A stretch of 64,000 nt of DNA from Lycorma delicatula (taxonomy: Eukaryota; Arthropoda; Insecta; Hemiptera; Fulgoridae). This document shows positions 46,361 to 58,056 of this stretch, one piece after another (within the stretch, counting starts at the first letter, position 1; each line of letters begins with the position of its first letter). The translations under genes and the position numbers were made by a program. The notes under the pieces are model-generated. The model ran no database searches, was not told where the DNA came from, and saw only the letters and a program-made list of their open reading frames with translations. The DNA is taken from assembly GCF_047948215.1 (NCBI RefSeq), contig NC_134456.1:15718230-15782229 (forward strand), in the 5' to 3' direction.

Positions 46361-47203
46361 GTTTCAGGTAACTCAACGGTTCATTTAATATTCTAAGGGA
46401 GAGCTGCCATGTAAGTGGCCCTCCTTACATTGTGGTACTCCCTTTTATTGTAGGATAATTTTCTACTAAAGGTACTTACTTTTGTTATTATTGTTTAATA
46501 TTATAAATTTGCATGTTAAAAATAAGTTGTGTAGTTTTTAAGTTGATAATATAATATTCTGATAAAATCGCGGTAGGTCCCTAGTCCCAGTAGGGTCCCC
46601 GATAGGAACTTTCCTGTAGGAAATTTTTTATGTCTACTTTTGTGTATGTTTCTGTTTCAGGTTCAACATAAATTTTATATTAAAATTACTTAGATAAGCA
46701 GTGTAAATTAAGTTTTATGAAAATAGATTTAAATTTTGTATATGCTGTGTATTTTTTTTTTCAGGTACAACGTAGATATTATTTTATTATTAGTTAGTTA
46801 AGTCGCGTCCGCGATCCCAATGCCTAGTCCCACTAGGGTCCCCTGATAGGAACTTTCCTGTAGGGAATTTTTATGTCTATTTTTGTGTATGTTTCTGTTT
46901 CAGGTTCAATGTAAATTTTACATTAAAATTACTTAGATAAGCAGTGTAAATTAAGTTTTATGAAAAATAGATTTAAATTTTGTATATGCTGTGTATTTTT
47001 TTTTTCAGGTACAACGTAGATATTATTTTATTATTAGTTAGTTAAGTCGCGTCCGCGATCCCAATCCCTAATAGGGTTCTCCTCCCTAAGGGGGAGGTTT
47101 TTAGTCGGTGAGAGCCCGACACTACCGTCTGTTGCGGGCGCAGACGGTGGCTGGTAGAGCTTTTCCTCCTCCTACGCAAAACAAAAAAAAAAAAAAAAAA
47201 AAA
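46361..47203 (+). mobile_element. non-LTR retrotransposon 3' end with tandem repeats and poly(A)
   Basis: The segment ends in a 21-base poly(A) (47183-47203) directly after two GC-rich stem-loops: GTCGG/CCGAC (47104-47120) and a perfect 8-bp stem (47124-47131/47141-47148). Upstream are two full tandem units of about 243 bp (starting near 46571 and 46814) plus the start of a third at 47055; a weak earlier unit may begin at 46361. No coding sequence remains, so the clade is uncertain, but the GC-rich end with ...GAGAGCCCGACACTACC is similar to the 3' end of the R1-like copy near 3730-3760. Confidence 0.75.
46571..47085 (+). repeat. tandem repeat of about 243 bp in the retrotransposon 3' region
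   Basis: Unit 1 (ctagtcccagtagggtcccc at 46581) and unit 2 (ctagtcccactagggtcccc at 46824) are nearly identical over about 240 bases, including a tttctgtttcaggttcaa block and a gtacaacgtagatatt block. A third, partial unit starts at about 47066 and passes into the terminal stem-loops. Confidence 0.95.
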
Positions 47204-50200
47204 TTAACAGTTCATATTAAGTGCATTACTAATCTTTTTGCCAAGTGATTTTGAGTTGTAGGTGCTGTACTGGGAGTACGTTTAAATTCATGAAAGCTGT
47301 GACAAAAAAAAAATTGTTACTGATTCTCAAATGTAATATTGAAAGCGGAAAATGATTATGGAAGATAAAGAAAATTTTAGTTAAAGTGACTATAAACTGT
47401 AGTTTCAAATCTGGATTGAATAAAAAGTAAGTATTGTAAATGTCTAATAGAATTTTTAAAACGCAGCAAAATATAAAAAAACACATCTAGAATTGGGCAT
47501 GATGATTTTAACAAATATTGGGTGCTGAATTAAAAACTTACAAAATTTTGTGTAATACATTGCATTATTAGATACATACGATTTATTTACCAATAAATGC
47601 ATAATCAGTGTCATACCAATATTTCAAAAAAAATATTATTTATGTGTATTCATTTATAATTTGTTTAAATCAGCTAAGTTTTTGTTATTCAAATACAGAT
47701 GAATTGAAATACATTCAATACAGTTTTTAAACTATTAAATCATTGGAATTAAATTTTTAAAATAAGCTGACAAATGTTTTCTCGCTTGTATGATGTTTTA
47801 TCAGTTTCTCTAAATAAAAATCAACAACAGCCATTGGTGGGACCAGATTACAGTGAGGAAAGTTGTGTAACATGTTAGATACAAATTTTGCATCGACAGT
47901 GTTATTTCAACATTTGACAATATGTTTAAATTTAAACAATGTTTTATTTAAATTTTATAAAACATTTAATTATTTAAAACAAATAATTTTAATTAACTAT
48001 TTTACATCTGCAGTGATAGTAGATCATAAGAATTAATTACATTGTTAGTAAGTAGAAACAAAGTATATAATGTGCTAACACCAATCGGCTACGCATAATC
48101 TAATTACATGTTCATTCACTTCATTCGATTTAATGCTGGTAAAAGAGTAATCGATGCTACTGTTCCCATCTGTGAGGAATGTTTAGCGATTCATTCTCTG
48201 TGACCTAGCAGAAGTTGTATCTTAAGTGGTTTAATTACATAATCTGTTGCAATCATAATGCGTAGATGCAAATAAGCACAACAGATGCAAGAGATAACAA
48301 TTGCTTTCGCTTTCATTAAGAATATTGATTTACATATGCGACCAGTCCCAGTGTTGAACAGAGTGAAGATGTCGCTTGAACAGGTGAAAGATTTCCTGTG
48401 TTTTAGTGGGCTTGGCCTACTCTGGGTAGAAGACAATGGGTAATTGCTTCAGCCCTCGTTTTCCTTATTAAGCCTGGCATGAAATGCTTTTTTCTTGAGA
48501 ACGGCAGTGCTGTTTTATGGGACTTGTGTCTCATATCTTGTCGCATTCAATACTTTGTTTATCGCAAATAACATATATAAATGTCATAATTATTTTACTG
48601 ACTTTTTTCAAACTACAATTTCTTCCTAGGTAAGTAGAAATAAAACAAAATTACCGTAATAGCTGTGGTGCCTCTATCATGTTCTAAAATAAATATCTAA
48701 ACTTCAATCAGATTTAATTTCTTAATTACAAAAAATTGTTCAGATCTCCTTATGGAATGTTAGGACAAATGGACAAAAACTGGCAAGTTTTACATTAGTA
48801 AAAATCTAAAGCTATTGTGAAAAGTGCATTCTCCACAATGTATAGACAAATATGGCTTTTACATGAATTCTGGTAAGAAAAAAAAAACAGTGTCTAAATA
48901 TTTTGTTATTTGTATCGCTGTATCTTAAAAACATATCTGCACTAGAGTTTCCTCTAGTCGATTTCCACTCTCGGGCACTTGCACCAAAATACCAACTTTT
49001 GTAGAAATGATTTTTAAAATCCACCACCCATCCATTTCTGAGCCCCTTATTAGTTTCATTATACCGATTAACAGACAAATCTATCTTAATAAAGAGAAGG
49101 TATTCAAGCAGTATCCAAACAATAGGAGTAACAATAAAAATCTCCATCGTGAACCAACAACTAAAGCCTTTGAGTGGCTTAAAGTGTAAGGTTATGCATT
49201 TTCATTCAGAAGAATAACAGCCATTGAGAGCAGCCTGCACAGTTTGAGTTGTCTAACATACTTCAGTTCATAATAAGACTGATATGGCTGCAGTCCCGAG
49301 CTCCATCAATTCTGCTAGTAGATTCTTTTGTTCCCAAAATGTTGTGACAATCATTTTTCAGTTCAATAATATCATCTGAATCTGTATGGCTCACTTCTCT
49401 CTGATTTTCTGGCATCATGACTATGTCGCTCGTAATATTAGTATAAACATTATCATCTACAGATTTTAGTTTCACTGTACGCTTGCTCACAAAAAATGAA
49501 TTACAAAACACAGAATTACAAGTTGGAAACAGCGATATCATCATGTCTTTCATCAATTGCTGCTTTACCAGCACTAAACAGAATGAAGAAGTGGTTGAAC
49601 AAGTGATTACATTATAAATTCCTGATCTGTGACTTCTGTGTTATACAAGTCACACAAGATACAAGTGATACCATATAAAGTTGATTTCTTTACATTTATT
49701 ATGACACAATATAACCATTCAATGTGATGAACAGAGTAAAAGGACCAATTTCAGGGCTGAATATCAGCTACAGTTTAGTCAACATTGTTCTGGTATGCAA
49801 TAATTTTGAGGCAACAGCATCAGAAAAACAATTAAAATATCCATTTTCCTCAGCAAGCCTAACTCGTGATGTTGAGGTTTTATTAAGACTGGCTCAGCGT
49901 TTTTTTGGGAATAGATATGTGTCATGTCAGGTTATCTGTTAAGTTGTGATACCTTCAGAGACATACAAATATTAATTATTATTATTATTATTATTGTGAA
50001 TTAGACTTCTTGAGTCGATTGGAGTCCCTTTTCCTCAAATAGATTCCGTGAATATCAATTACATTTTTGAGCTTTGTCCTTGATATAATTCTGGATTTAT
50101 CTCTTAGACTGAGGCAATAGCTACTTTCTTAATTTCCCCTTAACAGAGTGATATCTGTCTGCTTATGAAACTTATTTCCCAGGAAAATTATTATACTGAA

Positions 50201-53200
50201 AGCACAACATACTAGACTTTGATATCTTGATGAATTAATTTACATTTCTTATAATTTAATTCACCGAATTTCTTCATAACAGAAAGCATAAAGATAAATT
50301 TTATATAATTTGTGGATTGACTTACGCGTGAACTGTATGTCATTAAACAAATAATTATACTAGTACAACTTGTAGATTTGTTTGTTAATTATTTGCAATA
50401 ATTCAATAATAACTAAACAGGTAAGTTTTCTTTTTCAGCAATGTCAGAAGGAGTACTGATATGGAGGACTTTTATCCCAGAATTTAATCAGAAATAGAAT
50501 CTTCATTTTCACTAAATTAGATTGGTGAAGAAACAGCAAATCTGTGAGTTTTTAATTTAATTATTATAATATATAAAATGTGCAATGCAAAAAGTAAAAA
50601 CCTTTAAAAAGTTTATGTAGAAAAGTGGTAACATCAACGTACATTAAGTGTCTGGAAAGACAGTTGTAACAAAAGATTAGATGGGCTCTTAAGAAAAACA
50701 AATATTCCACAGGTTTTTTAAGTTCAGAGGAAACATTTAAAAGGATTAAGAAAGCTTGAGATTAACTCATCGCTTCTTGATTCTATAAATCTTTGTTTAT
50801 TTTATTATAATATTTAAAGGTTTTGCTCTATATTGAAGCTTATGAATGTAATTAAATTACAATATATGAAAAATAATTTGTCTTGAAGATCAATACAATA
50901 TTAGTAATGAAGCGATTAATTTGGATAACATCGAAAGTTCCAAGTCTTTTAGAATAGTTCATATAAGAGATGAAGCATATCCTGGCGGGTTTCAATGTAT
51001 CTACCAAAGAGAGAAACAAACGATCTGCTTAATTTTAAAGGGAAAATTTTTAAGTGTTTTGGGATAAGAGTGACATTTACACTTTCACTGTTGGGAAATT
51101 ATATTTATAACCACCGATATTCTTTAACAGAATTTACAAAATTTGCTGGAATATTATAATTTTCAAACTAAAACTAAAAAATCACTTATTTTTTTTTGAA
51201 TAAGTGTTAAGAGAATAAAGCTCGTCAAATGAAAACACCTTTAAATCATTAATTCACCTTCAGGCATGAATTTTATTTGTAACCTGTAAATTATGGTAGT
51301 AAATAATTTAAATTGTTATCCACTAAAAATTTCTGTACCTGCCTTAATTTAAAATTATATTTTAATAAATGATGTCATTCTGTCATTAGAGAATTTTTAA
51401 CAGTTAAGCCCAAAAATATAATTTTAATAGAACATATGAGATGAAGAGGTAATAATGATTTGAAAATTAACGTAATCATCACAGTTTACTTATTAACTAG
51501 TAAAGAAAAATTCAATTTTAAACCAAACATTTGGCATTTTGTAATGTTGTTCAGGAGAGGTACAGTGGTGGGAAAGTTTCTGTTATTATACCATAATTTC
51601 TAAAAAAAAATAAACTCGCCTTACAGCAGCTGTTGATGTAGCCTACCATCGACATGTCACTGCCAATCTATTCTCAGCAATATTTAGAAAATACACTTTC
51701 ATGATTTGTTACACCTTCAAATGTAACATTTGTCTTTGAGATCATTCTGTTATAATACAGCATTACTTTGTTCTTAGTACTACATTAAATCCCTAATCTT
51801 ATAAATTTATTATTTTTCATACCTATAAATATCTTTTGTGAACAAAACCAAAAAAATGGGGATATAGTGGTTGTTATTTTTAAAATATTGTTACTATAAA
51901 TTTATATGTAAATTATAATACTATCGCAAACTATAATCCCATTTTACACTTTATAATTTTCACTGTACTTATTCTATCTCTTTTTAGAGCTTATTTATTT
52001 TTAAATTTACTACAAAATGAAGCTATATTTGTCATAGATCTACTAGTTCATCAAATGTAACAAGTACATCACATATTATCAAGATACCTCAGAACTTACT
52101 AATGAGAAATAAATTTTTAAAAAACAAAAAAAAGAAGAGAAAAAATTGATTGATAGATAGAGCAGTTGATGGTAATAAATGGACTTTTACTCTGTTTTTC
52201 ATACACAGAATCTGTTCTTACAGTGTTCTGCATTACCTATCCAAATGCTACTTGATCAGAGTAAGATGTGTATTATAACGTACTTAAAATATCATACTCA
52301 AATCCATGATAATTAAAAGAAAGTGTATACTTATATTACTATGTTTATTCTGGATAGATATTACTGTGCAGTGTACTGACAGGACAGCTTAACAGCAAGT
52401 GTACTATTATATTTATAAGGTAATTTAATTTTTATATTAGCAAACACGTCTAACAAGACGTCGCCATTTCCCAGTTTCTGGAAAATGTTTTAAATTCTTT
52501 AAGATAAAAAATTTCATTTTCTATTTTCTAGAATATTTCTAAAACATTTAGTTATACCGATAAAACAACTTAGTAGCTGTGGTATCAATCAGTATCTGAA
52601 AAGAAACTTGCTTTTCAAGCCTTTTTTTTCAAGCTTTTAAAAATTTAAAAGAAAAACGTGTTTAAGCAACTGTGAAATCTACGGGATTAATTTAATCAAA
52701 GAATTTTATATAATATAAAATTTTATGAGAATGAAATGAGATTGCTCTAAGATGGAAGTTCATTTTGTAATTTTCTGAAAATGAATCGGTTAGATTTCAA
52801 AAAACTCCAACTAGCTGCTCAAAAAATTTTAAAAGGCAAGCCAACTTTCATTCTGCAATTTAATGGGCAACTGCATACTTTAAGTAGTGAATGACCAGAG
52901 ACACTGATAATACAGACATGTTGAAACCTGCATAATTTGACATCTTGCATGGCAGTACCAACTTAATTTGAACATTAAATTATATATGCTATACAATACT
53001 AAATATTCTTGTTTTATATTCTGATCAAATTTAATTTTTTTTAATAAATAACAGGCTTTTATTTATTTAGTTTATGTACTGTAATATTTTCGTAAAATCA
53101 ATTCTTTTATTGTCCATATCTTCCTCTGTACCAAATGATTAAAAGGAAAAGCAAAATTCAGCACAATCCGCAACAGTACAGAATCAAATAAAATTTATTA
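47204..53200. other. six kilobases without a recognised gene
   Basis: AT-rich. Open or near-open stretches at 48191-48440, 48812-49147 and 49263-49574 look somewhat protein-like but match nothing I know. A short (ATT)n run lies at about 49974-49996. A splice-bounded block at 50439-50541 has stops in all three frames. Downstream exons of the PP6 gene (54064-54159) would be expected in or beyond this interval but were not recognised. Confidence 0.4.
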
Positions 53201-53519
53201 CCTCATTTATTTTTCTTTTTTCATTTATACACCAATAGTACTTTTGAGGAATTCCTCATCAGTTGGTTAAAATTAAAAATTCTTTACTTTTAAAATTTTG
53301 TAAAAATATCAAAATCACACATTAAAATATTGTTGTACGCAGTCAAAAATTAAAATTTTTTAAAAATTAAAAATTCTTTAATTTATTAGACATGTTTATG
53401 GCCAGCCACTAAATACAGCACTGCATAAATATAATATAAATTTTATCTGACATCGACAAAAGTGCTGCTATTTTTTAGCAGCTTTGATAAGAGAATCATT
53501 ATCAAACTCTGCAGATTGA

Positions 53520-53790
53520 TCAAGCTGAATTTCCGTTTGTATTTGTAAATATTTTTCTGAAATGTTCAGTTTTTTATTATTGTAATCATTTTCAAATTAG
53601 TTTTTAAGTCAGTAATGGAATGTTTATTTATTATTAGATGGTCAGCAACATTAGAGAATCCAACTTTATTGTTTTTATAATAACTAAAATGTTCTGCAAA
53701 TCTTGCTCTAAATGATCTGTTATGTTTTCTCAATATAAATTTTATCAGTCGCTGCATATTATTTTATATGATACCACATAAACTGTTAAT
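53520..53790 (-). mobile_element. Penelope-like element, GIY-YIG endonuclease relic
   Basis: The - strand reads Y-I-E-K-T (usual YIGKT/YIGQT) and, one frame over, R-S-F-R-A-R-F-A-E-H-F, then F-S-N-V-A-D-H-L-I-I-N-K-H-S. This is the catalytic Arg-containing part of the GIY-YIG nuclease at the C terminus of Penelope-like retroelements. The first Gly is replaced and a frameshift separates the two halves. Downstream on the same strand (53280-53240) is an aactgatgaggaattcctc hairpin motif, possibly from the 3' region. Confidence 0.72.
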
Positions 53791-54063
53791 TAATAATTAT
53801 TATTATGGTTTCTTAAATGTCTTATATGATTGTTTTGCTTATATGCTAGTTTATATTTTTCATGGAAATGAGTTTAGAAGGTTGAGGAGAAAATAATGGA
53901 AAAGAACCCTTTTTTTTATTAAAAAAAGCCACAAGATGGCTATTTGGAAGACATCTGCAACTGACAAGACATAAGTAAACAAATAAATTTTTAAGTTTCT
54001 ACTAAAACAAAGTGGTTTTTAAAATGAAGTAATGCAATTTATTAAAAAAATAAATAAACAAAC

Positions 54064-54159
54064 TTGTCCATGAATATCACCACATACAGTTACAGGTGTT
54101 GATACGGGCATAATGTTTGGTTCTTCTAGAACCAAATCACACACTGTATCACATAATTT
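54064..54159 (-). CDS. PPP6C: serine/threonine protein phosphatase 6 catalytic subunit, internal exon
   Basis: On the - strand, a 96-base exon (32 codons, phase 0 at both ends) lies between a ttcatttgtattttacAG acceptor (54160-54161) and a GTTTGT donor (54062-54063). It encodes [13 protein letters not shown] and [15 protein letters not shown]. The C-D-x-V-C-D-L and P-V-S-T-P-V-T stretches distinguish PP6 from PP2A and PP4; G-D-I-H-G supplies the first two metal ligands (Asp and His) of the PPP active site. PP6 is a cytosolic/nuclear phosphatase working with SAPS regulatory subunits. No other exon of the gene was recognised in the window, so this may be one exon among long introns or an isolated fragment. 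Confidence 0.85.
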
Positions 54160-54528
54160 CTGTAAAATACAAATGAAGCCAGGATTAATTACACAAAAAT
54201 AAAATAAAAATGTCTACTGTAACTTAAAAGTTCTAACAAGATCTAAAATTTACAATTCTAAATAACAAAAAAACAGCTGTTTTATATATAATTTTTTATT
54301 TATACTATTTTAATGTGTTTATAACTTCTACTACTATGGTATTAGAGAAGCTGGTTAACCGTACCTTAACAGCAGTTGAAATTTCATTTCTCTATAACAA
54401 TTCTATGAAACACTTTTTCAGACTAAATATCTTTTTTAGAAGAGTTATTCTTAAAATATTTTATCATTCTTTATGTATCATAATACTGAAACTATATCTG
54501 AAAAGATTAGAAAATTCTAAGCTGGCAG

Positions 54529-54532
<4 letters not shown>

Positions 54533-54570
<38 letters not shown>
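54533..54570. repeat. (TA)n microsatellite
   Basis: Pure TA dinucleotide run of about 38 bases. Confidence 0.96.
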
Positions 54571-54574
<4 letters not shown>

Positions 54575-55735
54575 CAGCATTTATGGCGTACTTATAATAA
54601 TAGCAGTTATTTCATTTACAATAATATGAAATTTTGTTGCATGTTTTAACATGATAAATTCTGCTAGGACTTTTTATTTGTAACAAAATCTTAAATGAAG
54701 TGCTAAGATATAATTATAAGATATTTATTATCTACATACATTCCCATCCAAAATATATCTTGGGACTCGTTAAAAATGTGACAGTTTTTGGAATACAAAA
54801 TACTGGATTTCTAATCACTCTGAGGCACCTAAGAATCAGGAAGACTGAATTTAGGAAATTTTAATTTTCTCACATAATTATATTTTAATTACAAATTTTA
54901 TGAAAATGCTTCTTTGCCACAAAAACATTTGTGTCAAACCAGATTACAAAATTATTTTTATGCAGCACATTGCTTCAACCTGTTAGGTGCTTCACTTTTA
55001 ATCTTTATTAAATTACTAACCCATCAAAACTAAATTAAAGAATCTTCTTTTACAAAATTAACTTTATTTTTTTGGTGTGTTTTAAATAATACTACAAAAA
55101 ACTGAATTTTCTGTATCCTTATTTTAAAACTTGCAAGTAGTACAGACTGAACTAATTAATTCCTCCTAGATTTCATTTTGTACTGCTTTTACTTTTTATC
55201 TTCACATATTTACTTAAAAATTATTTCATACATTTATTAGTTTTACAGATTAATAGAAATTTTACCCACTTTTTACAAAAAATTTTGTATTTTGTGATAA
55301 TATTCTGATCAAGGTTTTTCCATGACTTTTCTCCACCATTCTAGGTAAATTAGAATAGTTATTTTTATTATCAATGAATTAGCATACTTATCCTTTCCAG
55401 AAGTGATTAATATAATGTATAATTGTGAATTTGAATAAAATATTTTTTTAACATCTTTTACACAAAACCTTTCATCCCTGTACTTGCATACTTAAGTTTA
55501 CAGTTTGGAAAATGTATTCACCTTATATGTTTGGTTTATAAAATTATATTACCATCAGTAATCGCAAACATTAATATATTAAATGTGAGCCAAAAAAATA
55601 CAGTAACAGTAATTTCATTGGTTTGTTAAACAATGTCAGTAGTATTTAATCAGGTTTATGTCAGTGTGTGCAGGTTATAATAAATAACATAAACCAGTAA
55701 ACAATTTTATACTACTACAGTGGTCGGCCTAGCCT
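54575..55735. other. AT-rich spacer
   Basis: Nothing recognised. The first exon of PP6 would be expected somewhere between 54160 and 60240 on the - strand, but no match to its usual N-terminus (acidic start, then K-Y-L-P-E) was found here. Confidence 0.4.
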
Positions 55736-55739
55736 TGTG

Positions 55740-55975
55740 ACATGAACTGACGATGAAAATCAACGATAAAATTTGTGAAAATCGCCGCATTACAGTTACA
55801 GAACTCTTGCTGCATTTCCCCCAGACTTGCATGAAATTGTATCAGGGAAGCTTGGTTATCACAAGTTACGTGCAAGGTGGGTGCCAAAAATCTAAGGCGG
55901 CAGATTTCTACAGAGAAGGAATTGAAAAGCTTGTGCTTTTCAAAACATAAGTTACTTTCTGGACAGCCCTCGTAT
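55740..55975 (+). mobile_element. mariner element with large internal deletion
   Basis: A single + strand frame (55753-55950) joins a mariner N-terminus (D-K-I-C-E-N-R-R-I-T-V-T-E-L, then G-S-L-V-I-T and V-Q-G-G-C-Q-K) directly to the C-terminal block K-A-A-D-F-Y-R-E-G-I-E-K-L-V. The DDE catalytic domain is deleted between about 55890 and 55895. A typical mariner terminus, gtcc/ggacagccctcgta, ends at about 55975. The frame is still open across the join. Confidence 0.78.
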
Positions 55976-56114
55976 ATATATAATATCTACCACCTGCCAA
56001 AATAGTGGTAGTATAGTACAAGTTCCTATTTCTACAAGCATGTAATCCACTGACAATAATTTCTCATAAATAATAACCAAAAACTGCCTTGGAAGATAAA
56101 AAAAGGATATATAT

Positions 56115-56747
56115 ATATATTGTATTTTTTATAATCAAAAACCAACTTGAACAAGTCAAGTACAGAATTACAAAGTAAATTAAATGACACTTACCTTATT
56201 TTTCTTTTCTTTATTTCAATAGCTCTTTCACAGGATCCTGCATTTCAGTTGTATATAAATTATATAAAATTATAATCAAAACAACAATTTTTTTAGAAAA
56301 AATCAAAATTAAAATTATTATCATATACAGAAAACATTAAGTCAATAAAATAAATATTACATACATTTAAATATGACATTAATTAAGAATAAAAATTTAA
56401 AATTAACTTTAAAAATAAAATAATTATAAGATTCATACCATGTAACCTAAGACTACATAAGGTAACATTGGCTGGTCAGGTTACATGGTATAAATCTTGT
56501 AATTATTCTATTGACTTCATGTTTTCTATATATGATAGTAATTTCAATTTTAATTTTTTCTAAAAAAATTGTTATGTTTTGATATGTAATTTTATATAAT
56601 TTATAAATACAACTGATGTTGCAGGATCCCACAAAAGTGCTATTGGAATAAGGAAAAGAAAAAATAAGGTAAATGTCATTTTGTTTACTTTGTAATTTTG
56701 TACTTGGGTTGTTCAAATTGGTTTTTGATTATAAAAAATACAATATA
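56115..56747. repeat. 633-bp long palindrome (foldback element)
   Basis: The left arm (56115-56350) and right arm (56510-56747) are inverted copies with moderate divergence; outer ends are tatattgtattttttataatc and its complement. Near the centre a second, nearly exact stem pairs 56437-56450 with 56478-56491. Each arm also contains a caggatcc(c/t) block and an A-rich aagaaaagaaaaataaggta block. No coding content or target duplication was seen. Confidence 0.88.
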
Positions 56748-56806
56748 TTGGTACAGAGGAATATGGGTCTTGTAAGTATTGACTTTATAAAAATTATATA
56801 TATATC

Positions 56807-56898
56807 TGTGTGTGTGTGTGTGTGTGTGTGTGTGAGAGTGCACACACACACAGAGAGTGAGAGAGGGACAGACAGACAGACAGACAGAGAGCGAGAGG
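56807..56898. repeat. compound microsatellite (TG)n-(CA)n-(GA)n-(GACA)n
   Basis: TG repeats (56807-56832) pass through gagagtg into CA repeats (56841-56851), then GA repeats and five GACA units (56867-56887). Confidence 0.97.
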
Positions 56899-56899
56899 A

Positions 56900-58048
56900 A
56901 AAACTATTTTATTAAGCATTAGACAAAATTTAAATCAAATTAATAAAATGGAATTGAAAAAAAACAATTATATAGATAAAAATATTTATTTAATATTACA
57001 ATATTTTAGATAAAATGTATCTATCCATCCATAACATAATGCATTAACCATAAAATATAAAACAAATAGTAATAAAATAAATAAGTTATATGGCATTCTG
57101 TGGTTGACTTAAATTATTTTAATTACACTACTGCACTACACCTTTCAACAAAATAACTTCTGCCCACAAAATTTTTTTAAATCACTATTTTTTTAAACTT
57201 TTTGCATCACAAATTTTATTTATTTTTTTGTATTTATTAATAACTAATAAGTATTACATTTCATAATTTGTTTTCTTCTTTAATTTTTAATGACCTCTGA
57301 TATCTGTAATAAAAAATTATATTAATTTTATAAAAAAATAAATAAATAGTTTTATCTAAGTATTTTTCAACACAATACTAATCACTAAGCAAATGTTTTT
57401 CTCTGAAGGTTACATCTGTAAAACATTATGAATTCTATATATTTCATACCGAAATGAAAGTTGTTCCTACTGTTATTGTTATTAAGTATTAAAATTTACT
57501 GAAGAAAATCTCCACAAAATGCAGAAATTATACAAAAGGGTACCTTGCTTTTCTTCATTATTATAATTGAAATGTTCTATAACTTTCTTTAGAGGTTTTA
57601 ATACAAGAAGTAACACTTCAGAATTAAAATTATTATAATAAAAACAAAAATTATTATAATAAAACAATCTATGATCAATTTCAACATGAGAACTATCTGT
57701 TTAATGCTATTTCAGCTCTCATTAAAGTAATTATTTTTGTTGCAGGATACGTTTAAAAATACTATCATGATATACAGTATGAAAATAGTTTTAAAGAATT
57801 AAGCAAGAATTATATCATAGGAATTGATGAAATACATCTGAATTACCTGTTGGTATATGAAGAAGTAAAACTGGAATTTATAGATTTTAATAAGAATGCA
57901 ATAGCAAAATAAAAAACAGGAGCAAATACAGGTGAGAACTATCACACAATCACTTTAATGTGCTTATAAATCATGTGAAGGTGTATTAGTTGAGGCCAGT
58001 TCAATCTCAGGAACAGTATAGAGGTACAAGAGAGGTGGTCATTCTAGT
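56900..58048. other. AT-rich spacer
   Basis: No exon or element recognised. A near-open + strand stretch around 57820-57910 (I-G-I-D-E-I-H-L-N-Y) is unassigned. Confidence 0.4.
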
Positions 58049-58056
58049 CCTTAGAC

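Noticed and set aside
46375..47225. Target duplication around the poly(A)-tailed retrotransposon end (aacggttcatttaat / aacagttcatattaa)
   Set aside because: The two flanks differ at several positions and the left boundary is uncertain; not convincing.
49263..49574. 103-codon - strand open stretch rich in Asp/Ser
   Set aside because: Somewhat protein-like but without homology I can name, start context or splice sites. Listed only as unassigned.
50439..50541. Splice-bounded block with ttttctttttcAG acceptor and GTGAGT donor
   Set aside because: All three frames contain stops. At best a dead exon.
53235..53285. Complete hammerhead ribozyme on the - strand
   Set aside because: CTGATGA is present, but the required GAAA after stem II is not (TCAAAA instead), so a functional ribozyme cannot be claimed.
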